Shown: in pieces, positions 57,566 to 64,000 of the stretch | Position numbering within the stretch: the stretch's first letter is position 1 | Layout of the letters: each line of letters opens with the position of its first letter | NCBI GenBank assembly: GCA_019636235.1 | Contig: JAHBXW010000005.1 | Coordinates: 186,001-250,000, forward strand | Reading direction: 5' to 3' | Length of the DNA stretch: 64,000 nt | DNA from: Planctomyces sp. | Lineage (GTDB): Bacteria > Planctomycetota > Planctomycetia > Planctomycetales > Planctomycetaceae | Program-made: the position numbers and the translations under genes | Notes under the pieces: generated by a model | Databases searched by the model: none | The model's input: only the letters and a program-made list of their open reading frames with translations | What the model was told of the DNA's origin: nothing

Positions 57566-59050
57566 ATGATGCCGTCCTCCCATCCACCGGCTTTGCGGCG
57601 CGGCATCCCGTCCCGGGAGGCGCGCTGGCTGCTGCTGTCGCTGGCCGCCTGCCTGCTGGCCGGAGGTTGCAGTTCGCTGTCGATGGGGCGTTCCCGGCGC
57701 GGCCCCGATCGCACCAATCTGGCGGAGATCGGCGGGCGGAATCCCGGCAAGATCGCCGGGCCGACCGAGCGCAAGCTGAGCGCCGGCCTCTGGGCCAAAG
57801 AGAAATCACGCGGCGGGGACACCCCCGACATGGCGCAGGCGCTGGCCCGGTATGACGCCGCCTGCGCGCTGTACGAACAGAAGCGGTATTCCGAGGCGGA
57901 GAAGTCATTCAAGCAGTTGGCCAAGGATCGCCGCGCCACGTACGAGTCGTTCGCGATCCGCTGGCAGCGCCGCTGGGGCTTCAAAGACGCGAAGGAAACG
58001 GACCCTTACGCGCAGTACGGCGATCCGGTCGAAGAAGACGCGATGTTCATGATCGCGGAGTCGCAGTTCGCACAGCAGAAATACTCCTGGGCTCAGGACA
58101 GCTACGACTCGCTGCTGGAGCGCTACCCCTCGACGCGGCACATGGAGCCGTCGACGCAGCGGCTGTTTCGCATCGCCATGTACTGGCTGGAGTTCTCGCG
58201 CGAGGTCGGGGACCTGGGGGACGTGCAGCTCACGAAGCATGAGAGCATCGATCCGGCGAAGCCTCCCAAGGCGCCGAGCACGCCGCGGCTTGCGATCATC
58301 CCCAACGTGACCGATCGCAGCCGTCCGGTGTTCGACACGCATGGCCGGGCGCTGCAGGCGCTGCGTTCGATCTGGCTGCACGACGCGGCCGGCCCGCTCG
58401 CGGACGACGCACTGATGCTGTCAGCCAACCATCACCTCCGAACAGGCGATCCTGTCGAGGCGGCGCGGCTCTATAAGCTCCTCCGGGAGCAATACCCGGA
58501 CAGCCCGTTCTTCCAGGACGCGCACCTTCTGGGAGCGTATGTCACGTATGCCAGTTATGAAGGTCCGCAGTACGACGGCCGCGCACTGCAGGAGGCGAAG
58601 GAACTGAAGACTGTCGCCCTTCAGCTGTTTCCGAATCTGACGGAGGACGAGCGGGAACGCCTGCAGAAGGACGTCCAGAAGCTTCGCAACGCCGAGATCG
58701 CCCGGCTGTGGGACCTGGTGGACTTCTACAAATCCAAGAATCAGCCGGACTCCGTCGCACTGCACTGCCAGTTGATCATCAACCGGTTCCCGGACTCTCC
58801 CTATGCCGAGAAGGCCCGCGCCGAACTTGCGAAGGTCCAGCCCAGGCCGGCGAAAGCGACGCGGAAACCCGCTCCCAAACCCGCAGAGTCCCCCGCCGCC
58901 GCCGACGACGACGGCGACGATGACAACCAGGAATTCGACTTCGGCAACGGGCCGTACCGTGCTACAACCCCCGCCCCGCAGCAGTTCCCGGACGTCGACG
59001 CCAACCCCGTCGAACTCCCCGGGCACATCGAGATCGACGAAGACTCCTGA
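57566..59050 (+). CDS. TPR lipoprotein (BamD-like or tetratricopeptide scaffold)
   Basis: A 494-residue lipoprotein with lipobox CLLAGGC, an N-terminal linker and then TPR-like helical pairs: ARYDAACALYEQKRYSEAEKSFKQLAK, then AMFMIAESQFAQQKYSWAQDSYDSLLERYPSTRH and HHLRTGDPVEAARLYKLLREQYPDSPFFQDA. The pattern LLERYPxS is that of BamD/YfiO-type proteins. The tail from about 425 is acidic and Ala/Pro/Glu-rich. It is longer than BamD (~245). The next gene is an LptE-like lipoprotein, so an outer-membrane assembly role is reasonable but not proven. Confidence 0.8.
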   Translation: MMPSSHPPALRRGIPSREARWLLLSLAACLLAGGCSSLSMGRSRRGPDRTNLAEIGGRNPGKIAGPTERKLSAGLWAKEKSRGGDTPDMAQALARYDAACALYEQKRYSEAEKSFKQLAKDRRATYESFAIRWQRRWGFKDAKETDPYAQYGDPVEEDAMFMIAESQFAQQKYSWAQDSYDSLLERYPSTRHMEPSTQRLFRIAMYWLEFSREVGDLGDVQLTKHESIDPAKPPKAPSTPRLAIIPNVTDRSRPVFDTHGRALQALRSIWLHDAAGPLADDALMLSANHHLRTGDPVEAARLYKLLREQYPDSPFFQDAHLLGAYVTYASYEGPQYDGRALQEAKELKTVALQLFPNLTEDERERLQKDVQKLRNAEIARLWDLVDFYKSKNQPDSVALHCQLIINRFPDSPYAEKARAELAKVQPRPAKATRKPAPKPAESPAAADDDGDDDNQEFDFGNGPYRATTPAPQQFPDVDANPVELPGHIEIDEDS

Positions 59051-59086
59051 CCGTTCGCGGCCGCGACGCCGACGAACGCCCCTCGG

Positions 59087-59602
59087 ATGCAACGCAGGTC
59101 CTTCCTGGCCGTCCTCTGCGGCCTGCCTCTGGCGGGTGGGTGCGGCTATGCGGTCGGACCCGCGTACGGACCGGAGATTCGGACCGTCTACATTCCCGTG
59201 TTCACGTCGGAATCGTTCCGCCGCGGCTTCGAGCTGCAGTTGACCGAAGCTGTCCAGAAGCGCGTCCAGGACAGCACCACGTTTCGACTGGCGCGGGGGC
59301 CGTCCGCGGACACGGTGCTGTACGGCCGGATCGTCGAGATCACCAAGCGGCTGGAGAACCAGAACCGCTACGACGACCCGCGCGAGCTGGAACTGGGCAT
59401 CGCCGTCGAGGCCCGCTGGGAGGAGGCGCGGACCGGCCGGGTGCTGGCGGAACAGCGGTTCGCGATCGCGCCGCGGTTCCAGCAGGCCATCTCACAGACG
59501 AGCTTCGCACCCGAGACGGGTCAGTCGCTGGCCACGGCGACGAAGGACGCCGTCGACCAGTTGGCCGAGGAGATCGTCCACCTCATGGAAGCGCCCTGGT
59601 AA
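59087..59602 (+). CDS. LptE-like outer-membrane lipoprotein
   Basis: A 171-residue lipoprotein. Signal with lipobox LPLAGGC followed by GYAVGPAYGPEIRTVYIPVFTSESFRRGFELQLTEAVQKRV, a DUF-LptE type alpha/beta fold, and terminal helix TATKDAVDQLAEEIVHLME. LptE plugs the LptD barrel that inserts LPS in the outer membrane. The length fits (LptE 170-190). No lptD is adjacent. Assignment rests on fold pattern, since LptE is poorly conserved. Confidence 0.72.
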   Translation: MQRRSFLAVLCGLPLAGGCGYAVGPAYGPEIRTVYIPVFTSESFRRGFELQLTEAVQKRVQDSTTFRLARGPSADTVLYGRIVEITKRLENQNRYDDPRELELGIAVEARWEEARTGRVLAEQRFAIAPRFQQAISQTSFAPETGQSLATATKDAVDQLAEEIVHLMEAPW

Positions 59603-59655
59603 GGACGGCGAGCCGCAGCCGCAGGGACGGCATCGCCGGCGCGTCGCCGCGGAAT

Positions 59656-59691
59656 GGGGGCGCATCGCCAAGTTGCCGGCAACGCGCCCCT
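59656..59691. terminator. Hairpin between convergent lptE-like and esterase genes
   Basis: GGGGCGC and GCGCCCC arms (starting 59656-59662 and ending near 59690) flank a loop that itself holds TTGCCGGCAA. It lies between the convergent stops at 59602 and 59712 and could terminate both transcripts. No T-run, so moderate support. Confidence 0.35.
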
Positions 59692-59711
59692 CGCTCCCGC
59701 CGCCAGGTCGC

Positions 59712-60884
59712 TCAGTCGTCCTGGAACAGGAGCGGCGCGAAGTCCCGCAGGTAGTCTCGCCATATCGGCCAGGTGTGGCCCCCATCGGTCTCATCGTAAG
59801 TCACTGAGAAGCCGTGCTTCTCCAGCGCCTTGACGGTGCCCCGGGTCGTTTCGAGCAGGAAGTCCTCTCGCCCGGTCGCGAACCAGACGAGCTTCAGGTC
59901 GTCCTTGAGCGCCGCATCATCGAGGACGGCTGCGTTGCGCTCCTCCCAGGAGGGTCCGCCCGCCGTGAACGGCCCGCCCGCGATTCCGAACACGCCCGAG
60001 CTGAACACCCCCAGGTAACCATAGTCCTTGAGGTTCGCGATCGCGATGTCGAGCGTCTGTGCGCCGCCCATCGACAGACCCGCGAGCGCCCGGCTGCCGC
60101 GGTCCGTCTTCACGCGGTAGGTCCGCTCGATGTGCGGGCGGATGTCGTTGGCGAAGTCCTGAGCGAAGTCCCTCATCTGGCGCTCGAACGAGTTCTCGCC
60201 GGGAGGGCCGAACCGGAACGGACCGGTGTGTCCGTGCGGCATCACAACGATCATCGGCTTCGCTTTGCCGTCGGCGATCAGGTTGTCGAGGATCACGCCA
60301 GCGCGACCGACCGTCGACCAGGAGTCGTCGCTGTCCATCGCCCCATGCAGCAGGTACAGCACCGGGAATGCGCCTTCGCCGCTCTCATAGCCGGGCGGCG
60401 TGTAAACATGCATCCGACGGAATCGGCCCAGCGTTTCCGAGCGATACGCGACCTCCGCGAGGGCGCCGTGCGGGACGTCGCGTACGTCGCAGAACTCTGA
60501 GCCGGGCACGATCAACAGGCTCCAACTGTTGCCGTTGGATTCGCTGGTGGCGGGGTTCGCCGGATCGACCGTGGCGACGCCATCGACGACCAGGTGATAT
60601 CGATAGGCGCCCGGAGCCAGCGGTCCCGCTTTCGCCTCCCACACTCCCTGCTCCCCTTGGACGAGGTTTCCCGCGTCTCCGAGGTTTCCGAGATCGCCCG
60701 ACAGGCGGATCTCCTCAGCCTTCGGCGCGTAGATGCGGAACGTGACTGTTTGATCCGCCGCGACCTCCGGTGAAATGACAACGGGCGGCGGGGTGAATCC
60801 TCCGCGGCGCTCCTGGGCATGCACATCGACCGCGGCGGAAAGGAGGCAACTCGTCGCAGCGAACAGCAACAGGCGTCGAGACAT
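59712..60884 (-). CDS. Secreted esterase with N-terminal beta-sandwich (Fes/EstD type)
   Basis: A 390-residue secreted enzyme. A signal peptide (MSRRLLLFAATSCLLSAAVDVHA) is followed by an Ig/CBM48-like domain (VTFRIYAPKAEEIRLSGDLGNLG ... GAYRYHLVVDGVATVDPANP) and an esterase domain: VLYLLHGAMDSDDSW, catalytic Ser in LAGLSMGGAQTL, and a late His in DGGHTWPIWRDYLRDFAPLLF. This matches glycoside-acting or feruloyl/xylan esterases paired with a starch-binding-like sandwich. Start 60884; upstream is a MarR gene on the same strand. Confidence 0.9.
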   Translation of the reverse strand: MSRRLLLFAATSCLLSAAVDVHAQERRGGFTPPPVVISPEVAADQTVTFRIYAPKAEEIRLSGDLGNLGDAGNLVQGEQGVWEAKAGPLAPGAYRYHLVVDGVATVDPANPATSESNGNSWSLLIVPGSEFCDVRDVPHGALAEVAYRSETLGRFRRMHVYTPPGYESGEGAFPVLYLLHGAMDSDDSWSTVGRAGVILDNLIADGKAKPMIVVMPHGHTGPFRFGPPGENSFERQMRDFAQDFANDIRPHIERTYRVKTDRGSRALAGLSMGGAQTLDIAIANLKDYGYLGVFSSGVFGIAGGPFTAGGPSWEERNAAVLDDAALKDDLKLVWFATGREDFLLETTRGTVKALEKHGFSVTYDETDGGHTWPIWRDYLRDFAPLLFQDD

Positions 60885-60921
60885 GGCAAACCTCGAAAAC
60901 AGGGACAGAAACCGCACACCG

Positions 60922-61440
60922 TCAGAGATCTTTGAGTTCTGCTCCCGCGGCCGCCGACCGGTGCGCTGGGCCGCGGCGGGAGGATGAGGAGGCGCCCTTT
61001 CCGTCGTGGCTCATGACGGCCGCGGTCCGCACGAGCAGACGTTCGAGCGTCCGCCGCTCATCGTCGTCGAATTCCGTCAACAGGCGGTCGCGGACGGGAT
61101 CGGTCAACCGCCATAACGAGGGCAACAGGTTCCGCCCCTGTTCGGTCAGCGAGACCTGCCAGGCCCGCCCGTCCGTGGGATGCCGCTGACGGGAGACCAG
61201 GCCCTTGCCCTGAAGCGCGACCAGCATGGCGCGGACGGTGTTGGGATCCGAGGAGGCCAGGTCGACAAGCTCGCGCTGCGTGACGGCCGGTTGGTCGGAC
61301 AGCAGCGTCAGGAGGACAAACTGGCTGGCCGTCACGCCGTGCGCCTGGAGGCTGGCGTCGGTTTGGCGGTGCAGCGTCCAGTAGGCGGATCGCAGGGCGA
61401 GCGCCAGGTCGTGCGCCGACTTTGTACGTATACGTACCAT
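60922..61440 (-). CDS. MarR-family transcriptional regulator
   Basis: A 172-residue winged-helix regulator. Recognition and wing: VTASQFVLLTLLSDQPAVTQRELVDLASSDPNTVRAMLVALQGKGLVSRQRHPTDGRAW, with flanking dimerisation helices. The Ser/Arg/Ala-rich C-terminus is disordered. Start ATG 61440; its second to sixth codons coincide with a perfect palindrome, suggesting self-control. It precedes the esterase gene on the same strand (37 nt) and faces a membrane-protein gene on the other side, one of which may be its target. Confidence 0.92.
   Translation of the reverse strand: MVRIRTKSAHDLALALRSAYWTLHRQTDASLQAHGVTASQFVLLTLLSDQPAVTQRELVDLASSDPNTVRAMLVALQGKGLVSRQRHPTDGRAWQVSLTEQGRNLLPSLWRLTDPVRDRLLTEFDDDERRTLERLLVRTAAVMSHDGKGASSSSRRGPAHRSAAAGAELKDL
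61424..61437. promoter_or_regulatory. Palindrome GTACGTATACGTAC overlapping the marR start
   Basis: A perfect 14-nt self-complementary sequence inside codons 2-6 of the MarR gene, directly after its ATG at 61440-61438. MarR proteins bind palindromes of this size. Binding would block the regulator's own transcription and perhaps that of the divergent 61576 gene 140 nt away. Confidence 0.6.
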
Positions 61441-61575
61441 CACGACGAGCGTACCGTCCCGCTCCCGGGAATGCCAGTCGCTGGAAGTTGCCGCGACTTG
61501 CGGCCCCCGTCGTTGCTGCGGTCAAATTCTCAAGCGCTCGGGGACCGTCCCCCGCGCCCCGCCTGCGGACGTTCC

Positions 61576-62349
61576 ATGATCGCCCAGTTCACTTTGCGAC
61601 TGATCTTCGGCATGGCACTCACGTGGTGCTGGATGCCGCGCAGCGAGGTGACCTGCGGCTTCTTCCGGATTCAGATGCTGGTTGCCGTAGGGCTGGGCGT
61701 GCTCGGGCTGCTGGAAGTCGGCTCGCTGCCGGCGGTGGAGTCCGCAACGTCGCTGCTCGGCCCGATGGCGCTCAGAATCCTGTGCGGGGTGGTCGTCGTC
61801 GCGTCGTTTCTGGGATCGGTGTACTGGACGCTGGCGCGGCGCGCCGGCGGGGCGATTTTGTGCGGCGTGGTGCTGTTCGCCTCGGGCGCCGCTCTGGTGG
61901 GGGGCATTTCGCGGGAGCTGTTTCGGACGACATCGTCCGGCGCCCTGGCGGTGGGATCGGAACTCGCGGCCGGCTGGCTGATCGGCGGCGCAGTGACGGC
62001 CATGCTGCTGGGGCACTGGTACCTGACGGCGCCGATGATGAAGCTGTCGCCGCTGCAGCGATTGAACCTGGGGCTGGGAGGGGCGGCGCTGGTCCGGGGC
62101 GCGATCGCGGCCGTGGCCTGGGCGACGCTGGACCGTCTGGCGGCGTCGTCGACGCATGACCTGTGGCTGGCCTTGCGGTGGCTGTGCGGGATCGCCGCGC
62201 CGATCATCATGGCGGTCCTCGTGCGTCAGATCCTGCGGTACCGCAACACGCAGTCGGCGACCGGCGTGCTGTTCGCGGCCGTGATTCTCGTGTTCATTGG
62301 AGAGACGACGGCGGCGGTGCTGTCGCGCGATCTCCGCTGGCCCCTGTAG
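61576..62349 (+). CDS. Integral membrane protein of unknown function
   Basis: A 257-residue polytopic protein with about eight hydrophobic helices, for example LLGPMALRILCGVVVVASFLG, GAILCGVVLFASGAALVGG and GVLFAAVILVFIGETTAAVL. RxxDLRWPL at the C-terminus and QRLNLGLGGAALVRG are recognisable family-like stretches, but no named transporter family is certain. It is divergent from marR and followed 22 nt later by a zinc-ribbon membrane protein, so the two probably form an operon. Start at 61576. Confidence 0.75.
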   Translation: MIAQFTLRLIFGMALTWCWMPRSEVTCGFFRIQMLVAVGLGVLGLLEVGSLPAVESATSLLGPMALRILCGVVVVASFLGSVYWTLARRAGGAILCGVVLFASGAALVGGISRELFRTTSSGALAVGSELAAGWLIGGAVTAMLLGHWYLTAPMMKLSPLQRLNLGLGGAALVRGAIAAVAWATLDRLAASSTHDLWLALRWLCGIAAPIIMAVLVRQILRYRNTQSATGVLFAAVILVFIGETTAAVLSRDLRWPL

Positions 62350-62371
62350 ACGGGCATGGTGTCGACGTTCC

Positions 62372-62830
62372 ATGCGGATTGACCTGAACTGCCCGGCGTG
62401 CGGGCGACCTGTGCGAAGCCACGTGTCTCCGGTGGAGCGGACGATCGCCTGCGACTGCGGCTGGCGACGCGCGGTCCGGTCGGACGAACTCGAGGGCTCA
62501 GCGCCCCGGGTCTGCCTGGCCTGCGGCAACGAAGACCTGTGGCGACAGAAGGATTTCCCGCAGGCGGCCGGCCTGGCGGTGATCGCGGTGCAGATCGCCG
62601 TCAGCACGACGTTCTGGTACCTGCACCGCCCGATCTGGACCTACATCACGCTGGCCGCCTTCGCGGTGCTCGACATGCTGCTGTTCGCGCTGCTGCCCGA
62701 CGTGCTGGTGTGTTATCGCTGTCGAACGCGTCATCGGATGGCCGCGGGGGAACCGTCGCGGCATGGGTCGTTCGACCACGAGCGGGCGGAACGGTATCGT
62801 CAGGAGCGCCTGCGCGCCGCCGACAAGTGA
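62372..62830 (+). CDS. Membrane protein with two zinc-ribbon-like Cys clusters
   Basis: A 152-residue protein. N-terminal Cys set (CPACGRP then CDCGW), a second (CLACGNEDLW), two membrane helices (GLAVIAVQIAVSTTFWYL and ITLAAFAVLDMLLFALLPDVLV) and a final CYRCRTRHR, with a basic C-terminus. It sits right after the polytopic membrane protein. Predicted to bind zinc at both ends; partner and role unknown. Confidence 0.78.
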   Translation: MRIDLNCPACGRPVRSHVSPVERTIACDCGWRRAVRSDELEGSAPRVCLACGNEDLWRQKDFPQAAGLAVIAVQIAVSTTFWYLHRPIWTYITLAAFAVLDMLLFALLPDVLVCYRCRTRHRMAAGEPSRHGSFDHERAERYRQERLRAADK

Positions 62831-62948
62831 CCGGTTTGCGAGCGCGCGTCCCCCTGACTGAAGGCGTTCCGTTCGCGAGCGCCAGGGGCGCTCATCGCGC
62901 CCCGTCGTCCCGAGTTTCCCGCGTCAATTCCGACCCTGACAGCCGCTT

Positions 62949-64000
62949 GTGGACGACCAACAGCAGCGCGTTGCCGAAGACCTCGCCGGGACGTTCGCCG
63001 GAGAGCTGCTGTTCGACGCCCTGACCTGTCTGCAGTACGCGACGGACGGCAGCCTGTACCAGGTGCGTCCGCTGGGCGTCGCCTGCCCCCGGTCCCGCGA
63101 AGACGTCATTCAGCTCGCCCGGTACGCACACGAGAACCGGATTCCCCTGATTGCCCGGGGCGCCGGAACGGGCCTCGCCGGCGGCTGCCTGGGCCGCGGA
63201 CTGGTCATCGATTTCTCCCGGCACATGCGGGAGATTGAAAGCGTCGACGGCAACACCGTCCGCGTCCAGCCAGGCGTCGTCCGCGACGTGCTGAACCGCC
63301 GGCTGCGGGAGTTCGAGCGGTACTTCCCTCCGGATCCCAGCAGCTCGGCCGTGACGACAATCGGCGGAATGCTGGGGGTCGACGCCGCGGGTTCGCACGC
63401 CATCCGCGTCGGCTCGACGCGCGATCATGTGCTCAGCCTGGAGGTCGTCCTCGCGGAGGGCTCGTGCATCGAGGCGGGACTCGAACCGATCGTGCCCCCC
63501 GCGCCGCAGGCCCGCACGGGGGATGAGATCGAATCCCCCTCGGAGTATCGCCGCCGTGATCCCAAACAGGCCCTCATCGAGCCGCTCGCCCGGCTGCTCC
63601 GGGATCATCAGGGGCTGATCAGGGAGTACCAGCCCCCGCTGATCCGCAACGTGGCGGGCTACCATCTCCGAACCGTGCTCGGCCGGGACGAAATCAACCT
63701 GCCGCGGCTGCTGACGGGTTCCGAAGGGACGCTGGGGCTGTTCACGGCGGCGACGCTGCACACCTCGCCGCTGCCGGCGCACCGGGGCGTCGCGCTGTTG
63801 CTGTTCGGACAACTGGAACCGGCCGTGCGGAGCGTGCCGGTGATCGCCGAGCAGCAGCCCAGCGCCTGCGACCTGCTGGACCGTCGGCTGCTGTCGCTGG
63901 CCCGGGAGACGACCGAGAAGTTCGAACTGCTGATTCCCAAGTCCGCCGAGGCGGCGCTGCTCGTCGAGCAGACGGGATTCACACGGCAGCAGGTGCAGGA
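62949..64000 (+). CDS. FAD-linked oxidase (GlcD family), N-terminal part
   Basis: Open to the window edge with no stop, so at least 350 residues are shown. Starts at GTG 62949 just after an in-frame stop (62937-62939). The PCMH-type FAD domain is clear: ARGAGTGLAGGCLGRGLVIDFS, then VRVQPGVV, PPDPSSSAVTTIGGMLGVDAAG (flavin pocket) and LRTVLGRDEINLPRLLTGSEGTLGLFT. D-lactate/glycolate dehydrogenase relatives and planctomycete FAD/Fe-S fusion proteins begin this way. The C-terminal half, which would show any Fe-S domain, is outside the window. 5' hairpin at 62877-62893 lies between it and the preceding gene. Confidence 0.9.
   Translation, partial: MDDQQQRVAEDLAGTFAGELLFDALTCLQYATDGSLYQVRPLGVACPRSREDVIQLARYAHENRIPLIARGAGTGLAGGCLGRGLVIDFSRHMREIESVDGNTVRVQPGVVRDVLNRRLREFERYFPPDPSSSAVTTIGGMLGVDAAGSHAIRVGSTRDHVLSLEVVLAEGSCIEAGLEPIVPPAPQARTGDEIESPSEYRRRDPKQALIEPLARLLRDHQGLIREYQPPLIRNVAGYHLRTVLGRDEINLPRLLTGSEGTLGLFTAATLHTSPLPAHRGVALLLFGQLEPAVRSVPVIAEQQPSACDLLDRRLLSLARETTEKFELLIPKSAEAALLVEQTGFTRQQVQ

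Overview
The window is about 64 kb of high-GC bacterial chromosome. It most likely comes from a planctomycete (phylum Planctomycetota). The inference rests on co-occurring families typical of that group: a DUF1559 pilin-like protein with an H-x9-DG motif, a BBP7-type beta-barrel, a CsrA domain fused to a receiver domain, DUF1573, an S46 peptidase, an LRR lipoprotein and many secreted proteins of unknown function. LptE-like and other lipoproteins indicate an outer membrane. No rRNA, convincing tRNA or CRISPR array was seen.

Layout. 1-4.4 kb: end of an enolase-superfamily gene facing a sugar ABC importer (binding lipoprotein, permease, double ATPase). 4.5-6.2 kb: a secreted protein and leuB. 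6.7-11.2 kb: a CsrA-receiver fusion convergent with a giant CheB-CheR-PAS-kinase-receiver protein. 11.7-14.4 kb: small genes and an overlapping Hsp20-Hsp20-cysteine desulfurase operon. 14.6-18.6 kb: dnaA-dnaN-dciA replication cluster and a sugar epimerase. 18.8-22.4 kb: BBP7 barrel protein and small conserved genes. 22.8-26.1 kb: a FliF protein carrying a FliG C-terminal domain, next to a sigma-54-type regulator that has lost key motifs. 26.5-32.7 kb: flavin disulfide oxidoreductase, amidase, a hydrolase-fold protein lacking its serine, a Trp/Arg/Gly-rich secreted protein and an S46 peptidase. 33-35.4 kb: small accessory genes (HNH nuclease, phage-like protein, zinc ribbon, DUF5076, P-loop protein). 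35.7-47.6 kb: metabolism and translation (ppdK, LRR lipoprotein, apgM, MFS, glyS, ald). 47.8-52.3 kb: a lower-GC accessory cluster. 52.4-55 kb: secreted protein, gene remnants and an IS5-type element. 55-64 kb: SGNH hydrolase, recO, TPR lipoprotein, LptE-like protein, esterase, MarR regulator with a palindrome at its start codon, membrane proteins and a truncated FAD oxidase.

The best candidate for an undescribed system is at 47.8-52.3 kb. A Cys-rich secreted peptide with a bacteriocin-type double-glycine motif (ELxxIxGG) is followed by a strong hairpin. Next comes a single protein combining a C39-like peptidase domain, a membrane helix and a type IV pilin-like DUF1559 domain. A membrane-anchored secreted protein lies upstream and a DUF1573 protein downstream. 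The arrangement suggests a peptide that is Sec-exported, cut at GG on the outer face of the inner membrane, and linked to a pseudopilin structure.

A family of short palindromic repeats (arms CCGAGGGG/CCCCTCGG or GC-only variants) recurs between genes at 21.9, 34.5, 35.5, 40.0 and 44.7 kb. One copy supplies the stop codon of the MFS gene.
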